The notes under the pieces: generated by a model
Told to the model about the DNA's origin: nothing
Database searches by the model: none
The model's input: the letters and a program-made list of their open reading frames with translations, nothing else
Program-made: the position numbers and the translations under genes
Assembly (NCBI RefSeq): GCF_016097555.1
Contig: NC_054701.1
Span: 7,614,560-7,678,559 of the forward strand
DNA: 64,000 nucleotides
Source: Gigantopelta aegis
Taxonomy: Eukaryota > Mollusca > Gastropoda > Neomphalida > Peltospiridae
Direction of reading: 5' to 3'
Shown: positions 31,320 through 42,603 of the stretch, in pieces
Numbering within the stretch: position 1 is the stretch's first letter
Layout of the letters: each line of letters opens with the position of its first letter

Positions 31320-34300
31320 GTCGAACTGCCATGACTGGTGCCGATGATCCCATGTCTTTGTTCACCTCCATCTTGAAAGATATTGCAGAGGAAACTATTC
31401 CTAAGACTTCGGCAGTACCGAAGCGTTTCAATAAACCATGGTTCAATGAGACATGCAAAGATGCAATCAAAGAGCGAAACAGGACCCTCGAGAGGTTCAA
31501 ACGCGAACCTACCGGGGATAACCTGAATAGTTATCGCATTGCTCGGGCAAAGGCTCGTAAAACTATCAGACAGAGTAAGAAATCATCTTGGAGAAATTAT
31601 GTCTCCAAGTTGACTTCTCAAACATCTGTGAAATCTGTCTGGAATAGGATACGTAAAATCAAGGGAAAAGAATCCAATAATACAGTTCGCCATTTGTCTG
31701 TCAATGACACGGATGTTACGTCTCATCGTGACATTGCCAATGCATTGGCAGACAGTTTCTCCCATAACTCCTCTTCTTCTTTCAGTACAGATGCTTTTAC
31801 GTCTGTCAGAAATAGAGCTGAAAAGCAACCTATTAACTTTTCATCTGAAAATGTTGAAGTATACAATAGGCACTTCTCTTTGGAGGAGTTGCAGGACGCT
31901 CTACGTAGAGCCCATGATACTTCGGTAGGACCAGATGAAATACATTATCAACTCTTAAAACACTTACCTGAATCATCCTTAATGGTTCTATTAAATATCT
32001 TTAACAAAATCTGGATTTCGGGTGACTTTCCTTCTGATTGGAGAAAAGCCATTGTCATTCCTATTCCTAAGCCTGGTAAGGATCCAACAAATCCTACCAG
32101 TTATCGGCCTATTGCTTTGACAAGTTGCATTTGTAAAACCATGGAAAGAATGATCAACCGTAGACTTGTCTGGTATCTTGAGTCCCACAAATTGCTTACT
32201 AACGTGCAATGTGGGTTCAGGCCTAGACGTAGCACGGTCGATCATCTTGTTAGATTTGAAACGTTCTGTAGGGATGCTTTTATCCATAACCAGCATTTGG
32301 TATCGGTCTTTTTTGACCTCGAGAAAGCTTATGATACCACGTGGAAGTATGGGATTTTGAAAGACCTCCATGGCATGGGCCTAAGAGGCCGTATGCCTGG
32401 CTTTATCTCAAATTTCTTACAGAATAGGTCTTTCAAGGTACGAGTGGGATCTACGTTATCCGATTCTCACTCCCAAGAGATGGGTGTGCCTCAAGGTAGC
32501 ATCCTGTCAGTAACTTTATTTTCCGTGAAAATTAACAGCATCATCCAGTGTTTAAAACCTGGCATTGATAGCTCGTTATATGTCGACGATTTTCAGATTT
32601 GCTACAGGTCGTCCAGTATGAGTATCATTGAACGTCAGTTGCAGCTTTGTTTGAATAAACTTCAACAATGGGCAACTGACAATGGATTTCGATTCTCAAA
32701 GTCAAAAACAGTCTGTATGCATATCTGCCAGAAAAGAGGTCACCATTTAGATCCACAGCTGTTTCTGGACAAAACTCCGGTTCCAGTTGTGGAGGAGACC
32801 AAATTTCTGGGGGTTATTTTTGACAGGAGGCTATCTTTTGTTCCTCATTTACAGTATGTAAAAAAGAAGGGCTTAAAGGCCCTCAATATCTTAAAGGTTA
32901 TTGGTAAGACTGAATGGGGAGCAGATCGAAAGGTTATGCTCCGACTTTATAGATCTTTAGTTCGGTCTAAACTTGATTATGGGTGCATTGTGTATGGGTC
33001 AGCACGTAAGTCTTACTTGCAAATGCTAGATCCTATACACAACCAGGGACTTAGGCTTTGTCTTGGTGCTTTCAAAACATCTCCTGTGGAGAGCTTGTAC
33101 GTCGATGCACACGAACCTAGTTTGGGTGCTAGACGTGCAAAGCTTTCTCTGCAGTATGCTACAAAGATTAAATCAATGCCAAAACATCCTGCACACAATG
33201 CGGTGTTTGATAATAAATATATGAAGTTATTTGATGCGAAACCGAATGCGATTCGAACATTTGGTCTTCGCATTAAGCAGTTTTTATCAGTTTCCAACAT
33301 TGATTTAACAGACATTTTGGAAACGCCTTCATATTTTATTTTGCCACCTTGGTGTATCAAACCACCAAAAATTGTATTCGATCTTGTGCATCTAAAAAAG
33401 ATCGCACAGATGCAGTTATTTATAAACAACATTTCATGGAAATCCAAGAGCGGTACTGTGATTACATTCCTGTTTACACAGACGGATCACGGGATGGGAA
33501 TTCGGTGGCTTGTGCTACAGTGTTTCCATCAGACACAATAATTTCCATGAGATTGCCCGATTCAGCATCAATCTTTACTGCTGAAATTTGGGCAATCATT
33601 AAAGCCCTGGAACAGATTAAGGATTCATATGCATCCAAGTATATTATTTTTACAGACTCACTTTCCTGTCTTCAAGCTCTACAGTACATGAAATTGGAGC
33701 ACCCCTTAGTTGGGATGGTGATACGAAAGTGTGTCTTTTTATCAATTGCCAATAAAGATGTTATACTGTGTTGCGTACCCAGCCATGTTGGCATTAGGGG
33801 TAACGAAAAGGCAGATGTTGCTGCCAAGTCTGCTTTGAACTTGCCCCGTGTCCATGTTGGTGTCCCCTACAGTGATTTTAAATTTCATATTAACCAATAT
33901 ATCTTTTCGACTTGGCAAGATGATTGGGACGGTGCGGTTGCGAATAAGCTTCATTCTGTCAAGGCAGTCCTGGGAGAGTGGCAGTCATCCTACAGGCGAT
34001 GCAGGAAGGATGAAGTAGTCTTATGCCGTGCCCGCATCGGCCATACATATTTGACGCATTCATTTATTTTAAAGAAGGACCCTCCTCCTCAGTGTGAATA
34101 CTGTCAGTGTACACTGACTGTGCGGCACATTTTGGTGGAGTGTGATCATCTCAAGCCGACAAGAAATGATATATTTGGCAACAGAAATGTTTTGGAATCA
34201 TTTAAATTCCATCCAATGTTAATTGTAAAGTTTTTAAAACACTTTGACTTCTATACAAAATTTTAAGATATACTTAACTTGATTTTATATATTGTATTAT

Positions 34301-34470
34301 ACTTCCCCCCCCCCCCCCCCCCCCCCCCCCACAGCTCCTTACACTGTGGTTTTACATGAGTGTATATAAATATGTTCATATACTTACCATTTGTGACACC
34401 CAATAGCCGATATGTATTTTTGTGCTGGGGTGTCGTTAAACAAACATTCAATCAATCAATCAATCAATCA
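31320..34470 (+). mobile_element. RT/RNase H LINE, copy 1, with 3' UTR and (CAAT)n tail
   Basis: The 5'-truncated coding region ends at 34266 and is followed by a ~180-bp 3' UTR. It has GTATTATACTT, the 26-C tract (34305-34330), CTTACACTGTGGTTTTAC, GACACCCAATAGCCGATATG and GCTGGGGTGTCGTTAAACAA, then an ATTCAATCAATC tail. No clear target duplication was found by eye. Confidence 0.92.
31331..34266 (+). CDS. LINE ORF2 part: reverse transcriptase + RNase H + C-terminal CCHC-like end, one frameshift
   Basis: Polyprotein of a non-LTR retrotransposon that copies its own RNA by target-primed reverse transcription. The frame opens at 31331 and has the RT motifs YRPIALTSCICKTMERM, SVFFDLEKAYDTTW, MGVPQGSILSVTLF and SLYVDDFQICYR, then the thumb region GYGC-like LDYGCIVYGSARK. 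A second frame carries RNase H: VYTDGSRDGNSVA, ASIFTAEIWAI, IIFTDSLSCLQA and PSHVGIRGNEKADVA, with the four acidic residues present. It ends with CEYCQCTLTVRHILVEC and a stop at 34266. A single missing A in the run near 33396 (CATCTAAAAAAGATCGC; the copy at 57631-60394 keeps the frame as HLKKDRTDA) separates the two frames; nothing else is broken. The AP endonuclease is absent, so the copy is 5'-truncated near 31320. RNase H after RT places it with I-group or related LINEs, less likely Jockey. Confidence 0.93.
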
Positions 34471-34487
34471 CATGGTTGGTTTGTTAA

Positions 34488-34693
34488 AGGGACATTCCTG
34501 TGTTTCCTGCAATTTTTAAGATGTTATCGACTAACATAAACTTTTTAACCATTGTAATTACATATCTTACAAATATTAAGACGACCAGAAACACATTGAG
34601 TATACAGACACTAATATTCTAAACAAGAAACTATATTTAATATGAAATATAAGTGTAATCGTAGAAATATTTGTATTACTCAGGAATGTCCCT
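34488..34693. mobile_element. TTAA MITE, monomer (206 bp)
   Basis: TTAA at 34484-34487 and 34694-34697; ends AGGGACATTCCTG and the reverse complement CAGGAATGTCCCT. The interior (AAGACGACCAGAAACACATT, CAGACACTAATATTCTAAAC) matches half of the palindromic dimer at 15613-16319. Confidence 0.92.
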
Positions 34694-34697
34694 TTAA

Positions 34698-34837
34698 TGT
34701 TCTAGTACCTCGTGATCCATGTATGCACCTAGTTCTCAAAACCCTCTTCCATCATAGCATGAACCACATTATACTAATAGTTTTATTATTTTTATTTCAG
34801 ATTACTGTACTGTTCTATCTTGTCAGTCTCGACGAAT
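34698..34837 (+). other. Upstream region and probable 3' splice site of the GT31 gene
   Basis: T-rich tract TTTTATTATTTTTATTTCAG (34781-34800), a plausible acceptor 37 bp before the start codon. The same arrangement is kept upstream of pseudogene 1, which supports a shared 5' non-coding exon outside the duplicated blocks. No promoter motif can be supported. Confidence 0.55.
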
Positions 34838-35980
34838 ATGGAAAAACCTGCTGTTCAATTTTTGTTATCGAAGATTCCTGTAAAAAGACTTCGGACTATT
34901 TATAAATATTTTGCAGTGATTTCGTTCACTTTTGTGTCTGCTGTGATAATTGTGCAGTTTTTCGGAAATAGAACCGTAAGATTTGATGACGTAATAAGAG
35001 GCGAAAAGTCTCCTTCTAGAGGATCAAACATGACGCCAACTTCAACAGTCAAAGCAACACCACAGACATATCTACCTGTAGAAGGTCCAGTTGTAAATCC
35101 TCATCCGTTTCGTTATCTTTTGAATCCCGAGACTTTCTGCAACAAAAAGGATATATACATCATAACATACGTTCACAGTGCACCGAGCAATTTCGAGAAA
35201 CGAGACGCAATTAGACAGACCTGGGGCAAAAGGAAGTATTATCTGAACAAAAGGGTCGAGTTAGTTTTTATCCTGGGACAAGTTGCAGACACGGAAGTGA
35301 TGACGTCAGTGAGGAATGAGTCGGATATCCATGGCGACATAGTCCAGGAGGATTTCGTTGACAGTTATCGTAACTTGACCTACAAGGCGATCGCTGGATT
35401 GAAGTGGGTGTCCACGTTCTGTAGACAAGCTGTGTATGTTTTAAAAACAGACGATGATATTTTCGTTAATTTGTACGTGTTTATCAGATATATACTGTCG
35501 ACTGTTGAATTTCGTTATGGAATGACACGGTTGATTCTATGCCATGTCTGGGTGAACATGGGGGTGATACGCAAACAGCAATCTAAATGGTACCTGTCTA
35601 GAGATGATTTCTCGCCAGACTTCTTTCCGCCATATTGTTCCGGATCTGCTTATTTGATGAGCCCTGACGTCACGGAGGCTATGTATAGGTTATCTCTGAC
35701 CACTAACATGTTCTGGGTGGATGATGTATACATCACTGGTTTGCTGATACAGAATCTGAACATCACGCACAGGCCGTTCAACACTGGATACATTTTTTAC
35801 CCTTCCCTTTTTGTGCAAGAATTAGAAACTGATAAATACTATGACGTTGCTGTCTATGTGACTCATAACCTTCAAAGAATGTTTCTTTTGTGGACCACTG
35901 TGAATGCAAGGGAAAGCAAAGCAGTTGATACCAAGAATATTTCAAAGATTGCTATTGATTTTCATCAGAACACATCTTAA
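34838..35980 (+). CDS. GT31 beta-1,3-galactosyltransferase-like protein, intact, 380 aa
   Basis: Predicted Golgi type II membrane enzyme that adds galactose or a related sugar from a UDP-sugar, in beta-1,3 linkage, to glycan chains. The ATG at 34838 has a strong context (A at -3, G at +4); a TTTCAG acceptor lies at 34795-34800, so the coding region is probably one exon after a 5' non-coding exon. Domains: a cytosolic tail with SKIPVKRLR, a transmembrane anchor at residues ~24-42 (YFAVISFTFVSAVIIVQFF), a Ser/Thr-rich stem to ~95, then the catalytic domain. Motifs: EKRDAIRQTWG (120-130), EDFVDSYRNLTYK (171-183), the DxD metal site KTDDDIFV (203-210), PPYCSGSAYLMS (264-275) and VDDVYITG (294-301). 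NxS/T sites include NRT, NMT, NES, NLT and NIT. Length is normal for the family. Donor and acceptor specificity cannot be told. Two broken paralogues lie 7-14 kb upstream. Confidence 0.94.
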   Translation: MEKPAVQFLLSKIPVKRLRTIYKYFAVISFTFVSAVIIVQFFGNRTVRFDDVIRGEKSPSRGSNMTPTSTVKATPQTYLPVEGPVVNPHPFRYLLNPETFCNKKDIYIITYVHSAPSNFEKRDAIRQTWGKRKYYLNKRVELVFILGQVADTEVMTSVRNESDIHGDIVQEDFVDSYRNLTYKAIAGLKWVSTFCRQAVYVLKTDDDIFVNLYVFIRYILSTVEFRYGMTRLILCHVWVNMGVIRKQQSKWYLSRDDFSPDFFPPYCSGSAYLMSPDVTEAMYRLSLTTNMFWVDDVYITGLLIQNLNITHRPFNTGYIFYPSLFVQELETDKYYDVAVYVTHNLQRMFLLWTTVNARESKAVDTKNISKIAIDFHQNTS

Positions 35981-36305
35981 ATTTAAGTGCAATCATGTGG
36001 TTGAAGACGTTTTTTTGTATCAATCATAAATAGCGAACGTAGTTGCTGGCCTCGGTGGTGTAGTGGATTGTAAGTAACTAACATATTATTGAACTTCTTC
36101 GCACAGAAGATTTTAATCGTAAGACGGGCATTACGGCTACCGTAAGGTTGCTTTCTGGAATTAAGCTTATCTAGGTATTTCTCCGGATATAATCACGAAA
36201 ATAAGAATCATTAACTTATTCTGGTTTGAAGAGAAATTCTAACATTCTTCCATATATTAATACAAATTGTTAAAAATAATTAATAACATTCACTGATGCA
36301 ACATT
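35981..36305. other. GT31 3' flank; possible tRNA-SINE head near 36050
   Basis: Follows the stop codon. TGGCCTCGGTGGTGTAGTGG (36050-36069) resembles the A-box-containing head of a tRNA-derived SINE, but no body or B box follows, so it is only a fragment. Confidence 0.4.
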
Positions 36306-36465
36306 TAGGGGATAATGTCACTGTCTTTCGTAGTTAACTATAAGGATTTATCACAAAATTTGAATTTAGGGACGAGACGAAGTTGAGTGCCCAAATTCAA
36401 AAATTGTGTGATAAATCCTTATGGTTAACTACGAAACACAGTGATATTATCCCTATTCTAATATT
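36306..36465. mobile_element. Foldback mini-element (hairpin ~160 bp)
   Basis: Arms of about 60 bp: TTCGTAGTTAACTATAAGGA with TTTATCACA at the left, their reverse complement at the right. The loop is GGGACGAGACGAAGTTGAGT. Ends are TAGGGGATAAT and ATTATCCCTA. Confidence 0.88.
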
Positions 36466-37360
36466 ACACCTATTCGGAGTATATGTAAGACATTTTATTA
36501 TGTTTTTATTAAAGAAATCCCACAAATATTAAAAACTTAATTATCTATTCTCCTTACTTACGATATTCAATGAAAACGCTTGTAGTAAGTAAAAGTATGA
36601 CGTAATATTTCTTTCGTTCTCTTCACATTTAGGAACGAACCAAATGACAAATTTATCACCATTGTAGTCTGTCTTTTGAACATGATTTATTGTAATACAG
36701 GATACACTAAACGAAATAGTTCCGTTGGCTGTTAATATCTGTTGCAAGACATATAGATATGAATGGACTTTACATTTGTGAAACAGTGTTTCAACTTTAT
36801 ATTGAATTATTTTGAGGAATTCGTGTGGTTTAATTTTGTACAAAAACCACGTTGATGGGGTAGGTCTACAAGTTTATAACTGTTGCTAACATATTTTCAC
36901 TTAAAGTTTTTATAAATACATACAATAATATGCATTTACTAAAGGGTAAGTATTATTTTCAAACGTTTTTCAAAGTTGTGCCATATTTTAAAGCAGTTAA
37001 TGTTGTTTAAAATTGTGTTTAAAAAAATCAAGTCATTTCCATCTTGTCTTCTTTATCAATTTTATTGTCCCACAAAGTATGTTCTAAAAAAAAAAAGGTA
37101 CTTCAGATTGTCATATAATTTTTTTCTGATGAACTTGCTTGCAACCTTTTGGGAACACAAACTAGAAGAGCAGACCACAAACCAACACATGCTGGTGACT
37201 GCTGCGATCGATCAGTGACTGGACGTTACTTGGGGTGGGTGGGTGCAAGTTCATTGCTGCTAACGAAGTGTTAAAAGTTACAATGGCGCGGAGTGATTAC
37301 AAAATAGTAACAATAACATAATTTTGAAAATTATTTATATCGACGTTTAAATTTATTGGA
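36466..37360. other. No recognisable gene
   Basis: AT-rich. A 100-codon open frame at 36541-36843 (minus) has no recognisable domain and no supporting signals. Confidence 0.45.
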
Positions 37361-37647
37361 ATGAATGAATGAATGAATGAATGTTTAACGACACCCCAGC
37401 ACGAAAAATACATCGGCTATTGGGTGTCAAACTATGGTAATGCAAATAAATAAAGTGATGATCAACATCAATATAAAAATTCAAGACTTAAACAAAAACA
37501 GTGTAAAGAACTGTGCAAAAACACAAATATCACAGAATTTTACGGATACTGAATTTTACTCAAAACTTCAATTTTTTGATGTATTGGCCATTCTCAAAGA
37601 GAATATTACACCCCTGCACCACGGTGAGGTTACAGCACACGCTGGGG
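37361..37647 (-). mobile_element. SINE-like element with LINE-shared tail and GC hairpin head, copy 3
   Basis: Same layout as 18033 and 23301: an (ATGA)n tail at 37361-37382, GTTTAACGACACCCCAGCAC, CATCGGCTATTGGGTGTCAA, ending at the head CCCCTGCACCACGGTGAGGT, with an altered distal side (GCTGGGG). No clear target duplication. Confidence 0.85.
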
Positions 37648-38132
37648 AAGACATAGAATTAATATACTAACGAAAACACGACACATGAGGCTAAGTGATA
37701 GCATATCGGACAAGTTCTCGGAATTTTGTCATCGCGAGAAATCCTGGTTGCCCAGCCCATGCCAGCGTACATCTATCGTCCGATTTATCATGAAAATTAA
37801 CCAATGAGAAAAAAGGCTTATATGAAAGTTGTATTAGAATATAAAGTAATGTAAAGAGTCACTTGATTATTTTGAAATAAAGAAAAAGGGTTTAAACGAT
37901 TTATTATGTTTTCTTAACATAGCCGAACGTAACTTGCAATATTGAGCTTCAAAGAGCTATAAATGTAGTTTTGTTTTAATTTAAGTCACTTATATCATTA
38001 ATAATGGCATTAATAACGAAACGATTATTTACAGATTGGAGTACACAAACGACTCTTGCTGGGTACCCAAATGCTAGGTTTATCCAAAAATAAGCGTTTC
38101 GCATTGACGAGACTAGGTTCGCGGTACAATCA
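37648..38132. other. No recognisable gene
   Basis: AT-rich; nothing supported. Confidence 0.45.
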
Positions 38133-38275
38133 GTGTGGGGCGGGACGTAGTCCAGTGGTAAAATTCACGCCTGATGCGCGATCGGTTTAGAATCGATCCT
38201 CGCCGGTGGTCACATTGGGCTATTTCTCGTTTCAACCAGTACACCACGACTGGTATACGTCCAATAAAAAAAACC
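38133..38275 (+). mobile_element. tRNA-type SINE, 5' part
   Basis: Head GGGGCGGGACGTAGTCCAGT with A-box-like TAGTCCAGTGGTAAAATTCA and B-box-like AGAATCGATCCTC, then CACATTGGGCTATTTCTCGT and CCACGACTGGTATACGT. It ends abruptly in an A run. Confidence 0.82.
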
Positions 38276-38437
38276 CCAGCACGGTGGAAATCGATTACAC
38301 TGTGACGTATAATTAACCTGGCAACCATGTGTTTGTGATGCGTAATTCAGCTACAAGTGCAAAGGATTGTAAATATCTTTTAGTCGATAAATATGTTAAA
38401 ATTTGCTTAAAACCTGGTTTTTGAGGATGTGTAAGAA

Positions 38438-38601
38438 ATAGACTAATACATTCGTCTCCGTTAGATACCATTTATCTCACAACTCGTTTACAAAAAACGC
38501 ATCAAACTCGCTTTCGCTCGTTAGATACATTTTAAAACAACTCGTTGTGAGATACATGGTATGTTAGGGCCACTCATGTATTATTCTCTATATCTCAAAA
38601 G
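38438..38601. mobile_element. Foldback mini-element (hairpin ~160 bp)
   Basis: ATACCATTTATCTCACAACT on the left pairs with AACGAGTTGTGAGATACATG-type sequence on the right. The loop region contains ACTCGCTTTCGCTCGTTAG. Outer arms are AGACTAATACAT and ATGTATTATTCTCT. Confidence 0.78.
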
Positions 38602-38649
38602 GGTAATTTCGCCGCAAATAAGTCAAATAGGTTTCAAAATATAAATACC

Positions 38650-38775
38650 TTGAATTTGTTATTGTATTATACTTTTCACCACAGCTTTTTACACTGATTT
38701 TACATGATTAATTTTTTCAATATAAATAATAATGTTCATTCTTTTTGTGCTGGGGTGTCGTTCAACATTTATTAA
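38650..38775 (+). mobile_element. LINE 3'-end fragment
   Basis: Contains GTATTATACTTTTCACCACA, GCTTTTTACACTG and GCTGGGGTGTCGTTCAACAT, matching the LINE 3' UTR and tail. Only the last ~125 bp are present. Confidence 0.8.
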
Positions 38776-38779
38776 TTGA

Positions 38780-39073
38780 AGGTCAAATAAAGATCACCAT
38801 TCGTGAATACATCTAAGCTGTATATCCATTTCCATACGTTCAAAGTGTTTTTGGTCATCCTGTTGTTTTTAATATCACAAAATGCATTTCTCATATTTTT
38901 AAAAACGCACGTGCGTCTGAGATGTAACAGTTGTGGAGTCGAGTTTTAGTCTATTTCAACGTCACAGAATCATGTTTCATTCAATTGTAATTTTATCCAA
39001 ATGCGTTACAAGTTTGTAGATTAACTAAACATAGTGTAAATTTTCATGGGCTGAAACTAGGGTCTGTTCCTTT
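38780..39073. mobile_element. TTAA MITE relative, one end preserved
   Basis: The right end GGGCTGAAACTAGGGTCTGT then TCCTTTAAG resembles the TTAA-element end. The interior (ATCACAAAATGCATTTCTC, GGAGTCGAGTTTTAGTCTAT) is shared with 42287-42603. The left end is lost. Confidence 0.7.
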
Positions 39074-40689
39074 AAGATTTATACAGCAATTGGTATGTAC
39101 TTGATAGAGAAAAAAGTTAAATGTATGTAATGAATTTGACAGTGTTTTATGTGTCTCAAAAATGGATGCTTGTAAGATAAATGATTTTTCAGTTGTCTCT
39201 AACATTCAGTATGACTACTGCAGTTTACCAGTCTGCTATATATCAGGCCTTTATAACCGTTTCTGTGCCATACATAATTTCAGGTTTCTGTGTACATACA
39301 TATATATTTGCTGGGATAATGGGACTTGCATCATAGAATAAAATTAATGGCGGCAATTGTCGTGTGTGAACAATTAAAGTGCTGACCTAATTTGCATTTA
39401 TAAACATTGAACGAACAGTTTCGGTATATCCGGATATTAGTCCGATATATCTATGGTCAAACACACACATAAAGTGAAATATATGTATATTTTTAAGGTG
39501 AGTGAATTGAAGTTTTGTCTAGGACTGACTAGTTAAAAGCTATATATGTATATTTTAAATGCTTACTAACATAGCAACTCACGTTTGTTGTCATCGTATA
39601 TGAACAATACTTACCGAGTCGTGTTATAATTTTTATTTTATTTTTTTAAGAGCGCCTATAGAATATAGATATGATTGCTCAGTGGTGTAGTAAACTTACG
39701 TGTATTTGATGATAACATTTGTTTTTACAATATGGTATGATATATGTGTATACATAATCATATTCAATTTATGCATTTTGGTTTAGGGTAAAAACGTTCC
39801 AACCTCGGAGGCATTCACTATGTTGAAATAGTCATTGTAGTCTGTAAGCTAATATCTTTGGCAGTTTGCTGTGACCCTTTTTCACTTTTTGGTGGTGTGA
39901 CATGACAAATGAAAGCGAGGTTTTAGGAAATCCCCCTTTTTCTGTACTGCAATATTAAATTAGTGACAAACTGCTTGGTTGCGCCAACCAAAATATTTGT
40001 AGGTTTAAAATTTGTTCAGTATTCACATATTTATACAACATATGGAACTCTGAACTTGGAACTTTTCTTCATGTTTTTAAGATGCAAATCAATGGGTTTT
40101 TGTTGTTTTTTTGAAGCCGAAAAAAAGACATAATTGGCCTTTTGTCTCTTGCTTTCCTTGTATATTGTGGATAATTTGCAATGGTGAGGATTCGTGAGGT
40201 TCTTATTGTAGATGTATAATTATTTGTTATATATATATATATTTTTTTTTTATTATTTTTTTTTTTTATTATTATTAATTTTTTTTAAATTATTATTTGT
40301 TTTGGGGTTTTTTGCTGCCTAAATTTGAAAAAACCCCACACGGCATTTTTTTTGTGTGTGTTTTTTTCCAGATATTGAAACATGGTATTTTTTTTTAAAA
40401 GGTCGCTATTATACACAATGACATGTACTTTAACTATGTTGACCTGAGAATAATGGTATCATCTCTGCTTAATGTGTTGCTCACTATATGTGATTTTGTT
40501 ATTTATTTGTTTTTTACATCAGTTACCCACTCTGGAGGTCTTTTTATTTAAAATTTACATTACATCCACATTATTGAAATATTATTCATTTATGGTATTG
40601 TCTATTACATGTATATGTTTCGAAAAGAAATTGGGGCTCTTTCATAGATGTCTTAAAACAACTATGTCGCACTAATACATTCCTGGATA
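39074..40689. other. No recognisable gene; T-rich tracts
   Basis: Long AT-rich interval with T-rich tracts at 40240-40300 and 40345-40398. It may include the 5' flank of the following LINE. Nothing else is supported. Confidence 0.45.
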
Positions 40690-41850
40690 ATGATAATGGA
40701 TAATAATATAACTATACTATCAATGAAATGTAGAGGCTTAAATGATTATTTGAAAAGAAAGGAAATTTTTCAATATTTAAAAAAGAAATCGGCAAATATA
40801 TACTGTCTTCAAGATGTACATTTTACTAAAGATCAAGAACGAATTATTATGCAACAATGGGGTTACAGTCAATGCTATTTTAGTTCATATAAATCTAATG
40901 CCCGTGGCATAGCTATATTATTTAATAATAATTTTGAATTTAAGGTTACAAATAAATTTAATGATAATGTGGGAAATTTGTTAGCATTAACGATAGAAAT
41001 AGATAATCAATCACTATTACTTATTTGTATTTATGGCCCTAACACAGATACACCAGGATTTTTTGCTAATATAGAGACTATTATAGAATCATCTGAAAGT
41101 AAATTGTTTGTGGAGACTGGAATCTTGTTCAAGATCCCGCCCTTGATTTATTTAATTACAAAACATTGAATAACCCAAAAGCTCGAAAACAAGTTACAGA
41201 TTAAAAAATTTTTTTAGATCTTTGGAGGGAAAAAAATCCTAATTTGAAAAGGTTCTCCTGGAGGCAGCAGACCCCAATAAAACAGTCTCGGTTAGATTTT
41301 TTTCTTATTTCGCATAACCTTTTATCTTCAGTTACTTCAAGTAATATTCTACCAAGTTTCAAGTCTGATCATTCACTAATTACATTAACATTGAAATTAA
41401 AAGAAATTGAAAGAGGAAACGGTTTTTGGAAATTTAATAATTCCTTACTTCATAATAATAAATATGTAAGTTTAGTCAAAGAAACTATGAAAGAAACTCT
41501 TGAACAATATAAAGATACAGAAAATAATAATTTTGACTTTACCATAAACGACCAATTACTATGGGAAACACTACTACTTATGATACGTGGAAAAACAATT
41601 TTATATTCATCAACTAAAAAGAAAGTTCAGATGAAAGATGAAATAGACTTAAATACTAAACTAGATGACTTAACAAAAGATTGAGATATTTCAAATGATA
41701 TTGAAGTAAAAAATAATATTATAAAAGAAATTAAAGAGATAAACAGTAAAATTGAAGATGTAAATATTAAAAAAGCAAAAGGAAATTTTATACGGTCTAA
41801 AGCTAGTGCATGGAAAAAGGCGAGAAACCAACAAAATATTTTTTAACGTT
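40690..41850 (+). pseudogene. Tx1/L1-like LINE ORF2 fragment: AP endonuclease and start of RT linker
   Basis: Non-LTR retrotransposon of the L1/Tx1 group, different from the RT/RNase H LINE. Endonuclease motifs in order: TILSMKCRGLNDYLKRKEIF (Asn of SxNCRG read as Lys), IYCLQDVHFTKDQE, GIAILFNNNFEFKV, LICIYGPNTD, then after a gap RFSWRQQTPIKQSRLDFFLI and SFKSDHSLITLTL. The linker follows: GFWKFNNSLLHNNKYVSLVK and LLLMIRGKTILYSSTKKK. The segment with the GDFN motif is missing around 41105-41215 and the frame changes there. A stop lies at 41682-41684 and the RT domain is absent. Base composition is AT-rich, unlike the other LINE. Confidence 0.87.
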
Positions 41851-42217
41851 AGAATCGAGAAATTTTTAAAATAAATCCTTTACTGAATTAGAAATTCGGG
41901 ATGGTGTCTAAAACACTAAGGATTTTTATAGATAATAATAACTGTATTTAAAGATATGGTTTAAAAATAGATATGTCGAATTACTGTATATATTCTACAC
42001 TATATAATGTTATGTTCTATTGTGCTATAGTTGCCCGTTTATTTTCCTTTATTAGTACTATAGCTACACAAAATGTTTGTAAACTACATCCATGTGCCGT
42101 ACATGGTGATCTTAGTGTAAATAATGTTCTGTTCTGGTCTCGTGATTTAGTGTTAAAGGTACACACTGAAATCCTATATTTTAATGGGCTTTTATTTTGT
42201 TGGTTTTGCTAAAACAA
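41851..42217. other. No recognisable gene
   Basis: AT-rich flank of the LINE fragment. Confidence 0.4.
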
Positions 42218-42242
42218 CCCCCCCCCCCCCCCCCCCCCCCCC
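42218..42242. repeat. 25-nt poly-C tract
   Basis: Uninterrupted run of 25 C followed by TCCC. Fourth long C run in the window. Confidence 0.95.
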
Positions 42243-42286
42243 TCCCAAAAACAAAACAAACACAAAACTACATTTTGTTTGTACTT

Positions 42287-42603
42287 ATAGAGACATACCC
42301 TAGTTTTTAAACACTAAGGGATATTTTTAACTATTAGTAATTTTTGATAACTGAAATCATATTTTATTGGTTAGATTATCCATTTCCGTACATCCGAAAT
42401 GTTTTTGGTGTGTTTATTATCACAAAATGCATTTCTCGTATTTTTAAAAACACACGTTCGTCCGAGAAGTAACAGTTATGGAGTCGAGTTTTAGTCTATT
42501 TTTAGAGGGTATTTCACCATTTCAAGTCATAGACTCATGTTTTACTAATTGTAACTTTATTTTAGTGTGTATTTCCATGGGCTGAAACTAGGGTGTGTCT
42601 ATT
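42287..42603. mobile_element. TTAA MITE relative (~317 bp)
   Basis: Left end AGAGACATACCCTAGTTTTT, right end GCTGAAACTAGGGTGTGTCT before ATTTAAAT: inverted ends of the CACACCCTAG class. The interior is shared with 38780-39073. The left target TTAA is no longer recognisable. Confidence 0.8.

Noticed and set aside
33013-33447. 144-codon minus-strand frame in the LINE
   Set aside because: Antisense to the RT/RNase H coding region; no motif of its own, and a similar shadow occurs in the other LINE copy.
36541-36843. 100-codon minus-strand frame
   Set aside because: No domain, no start or splice support, AT-rich background.
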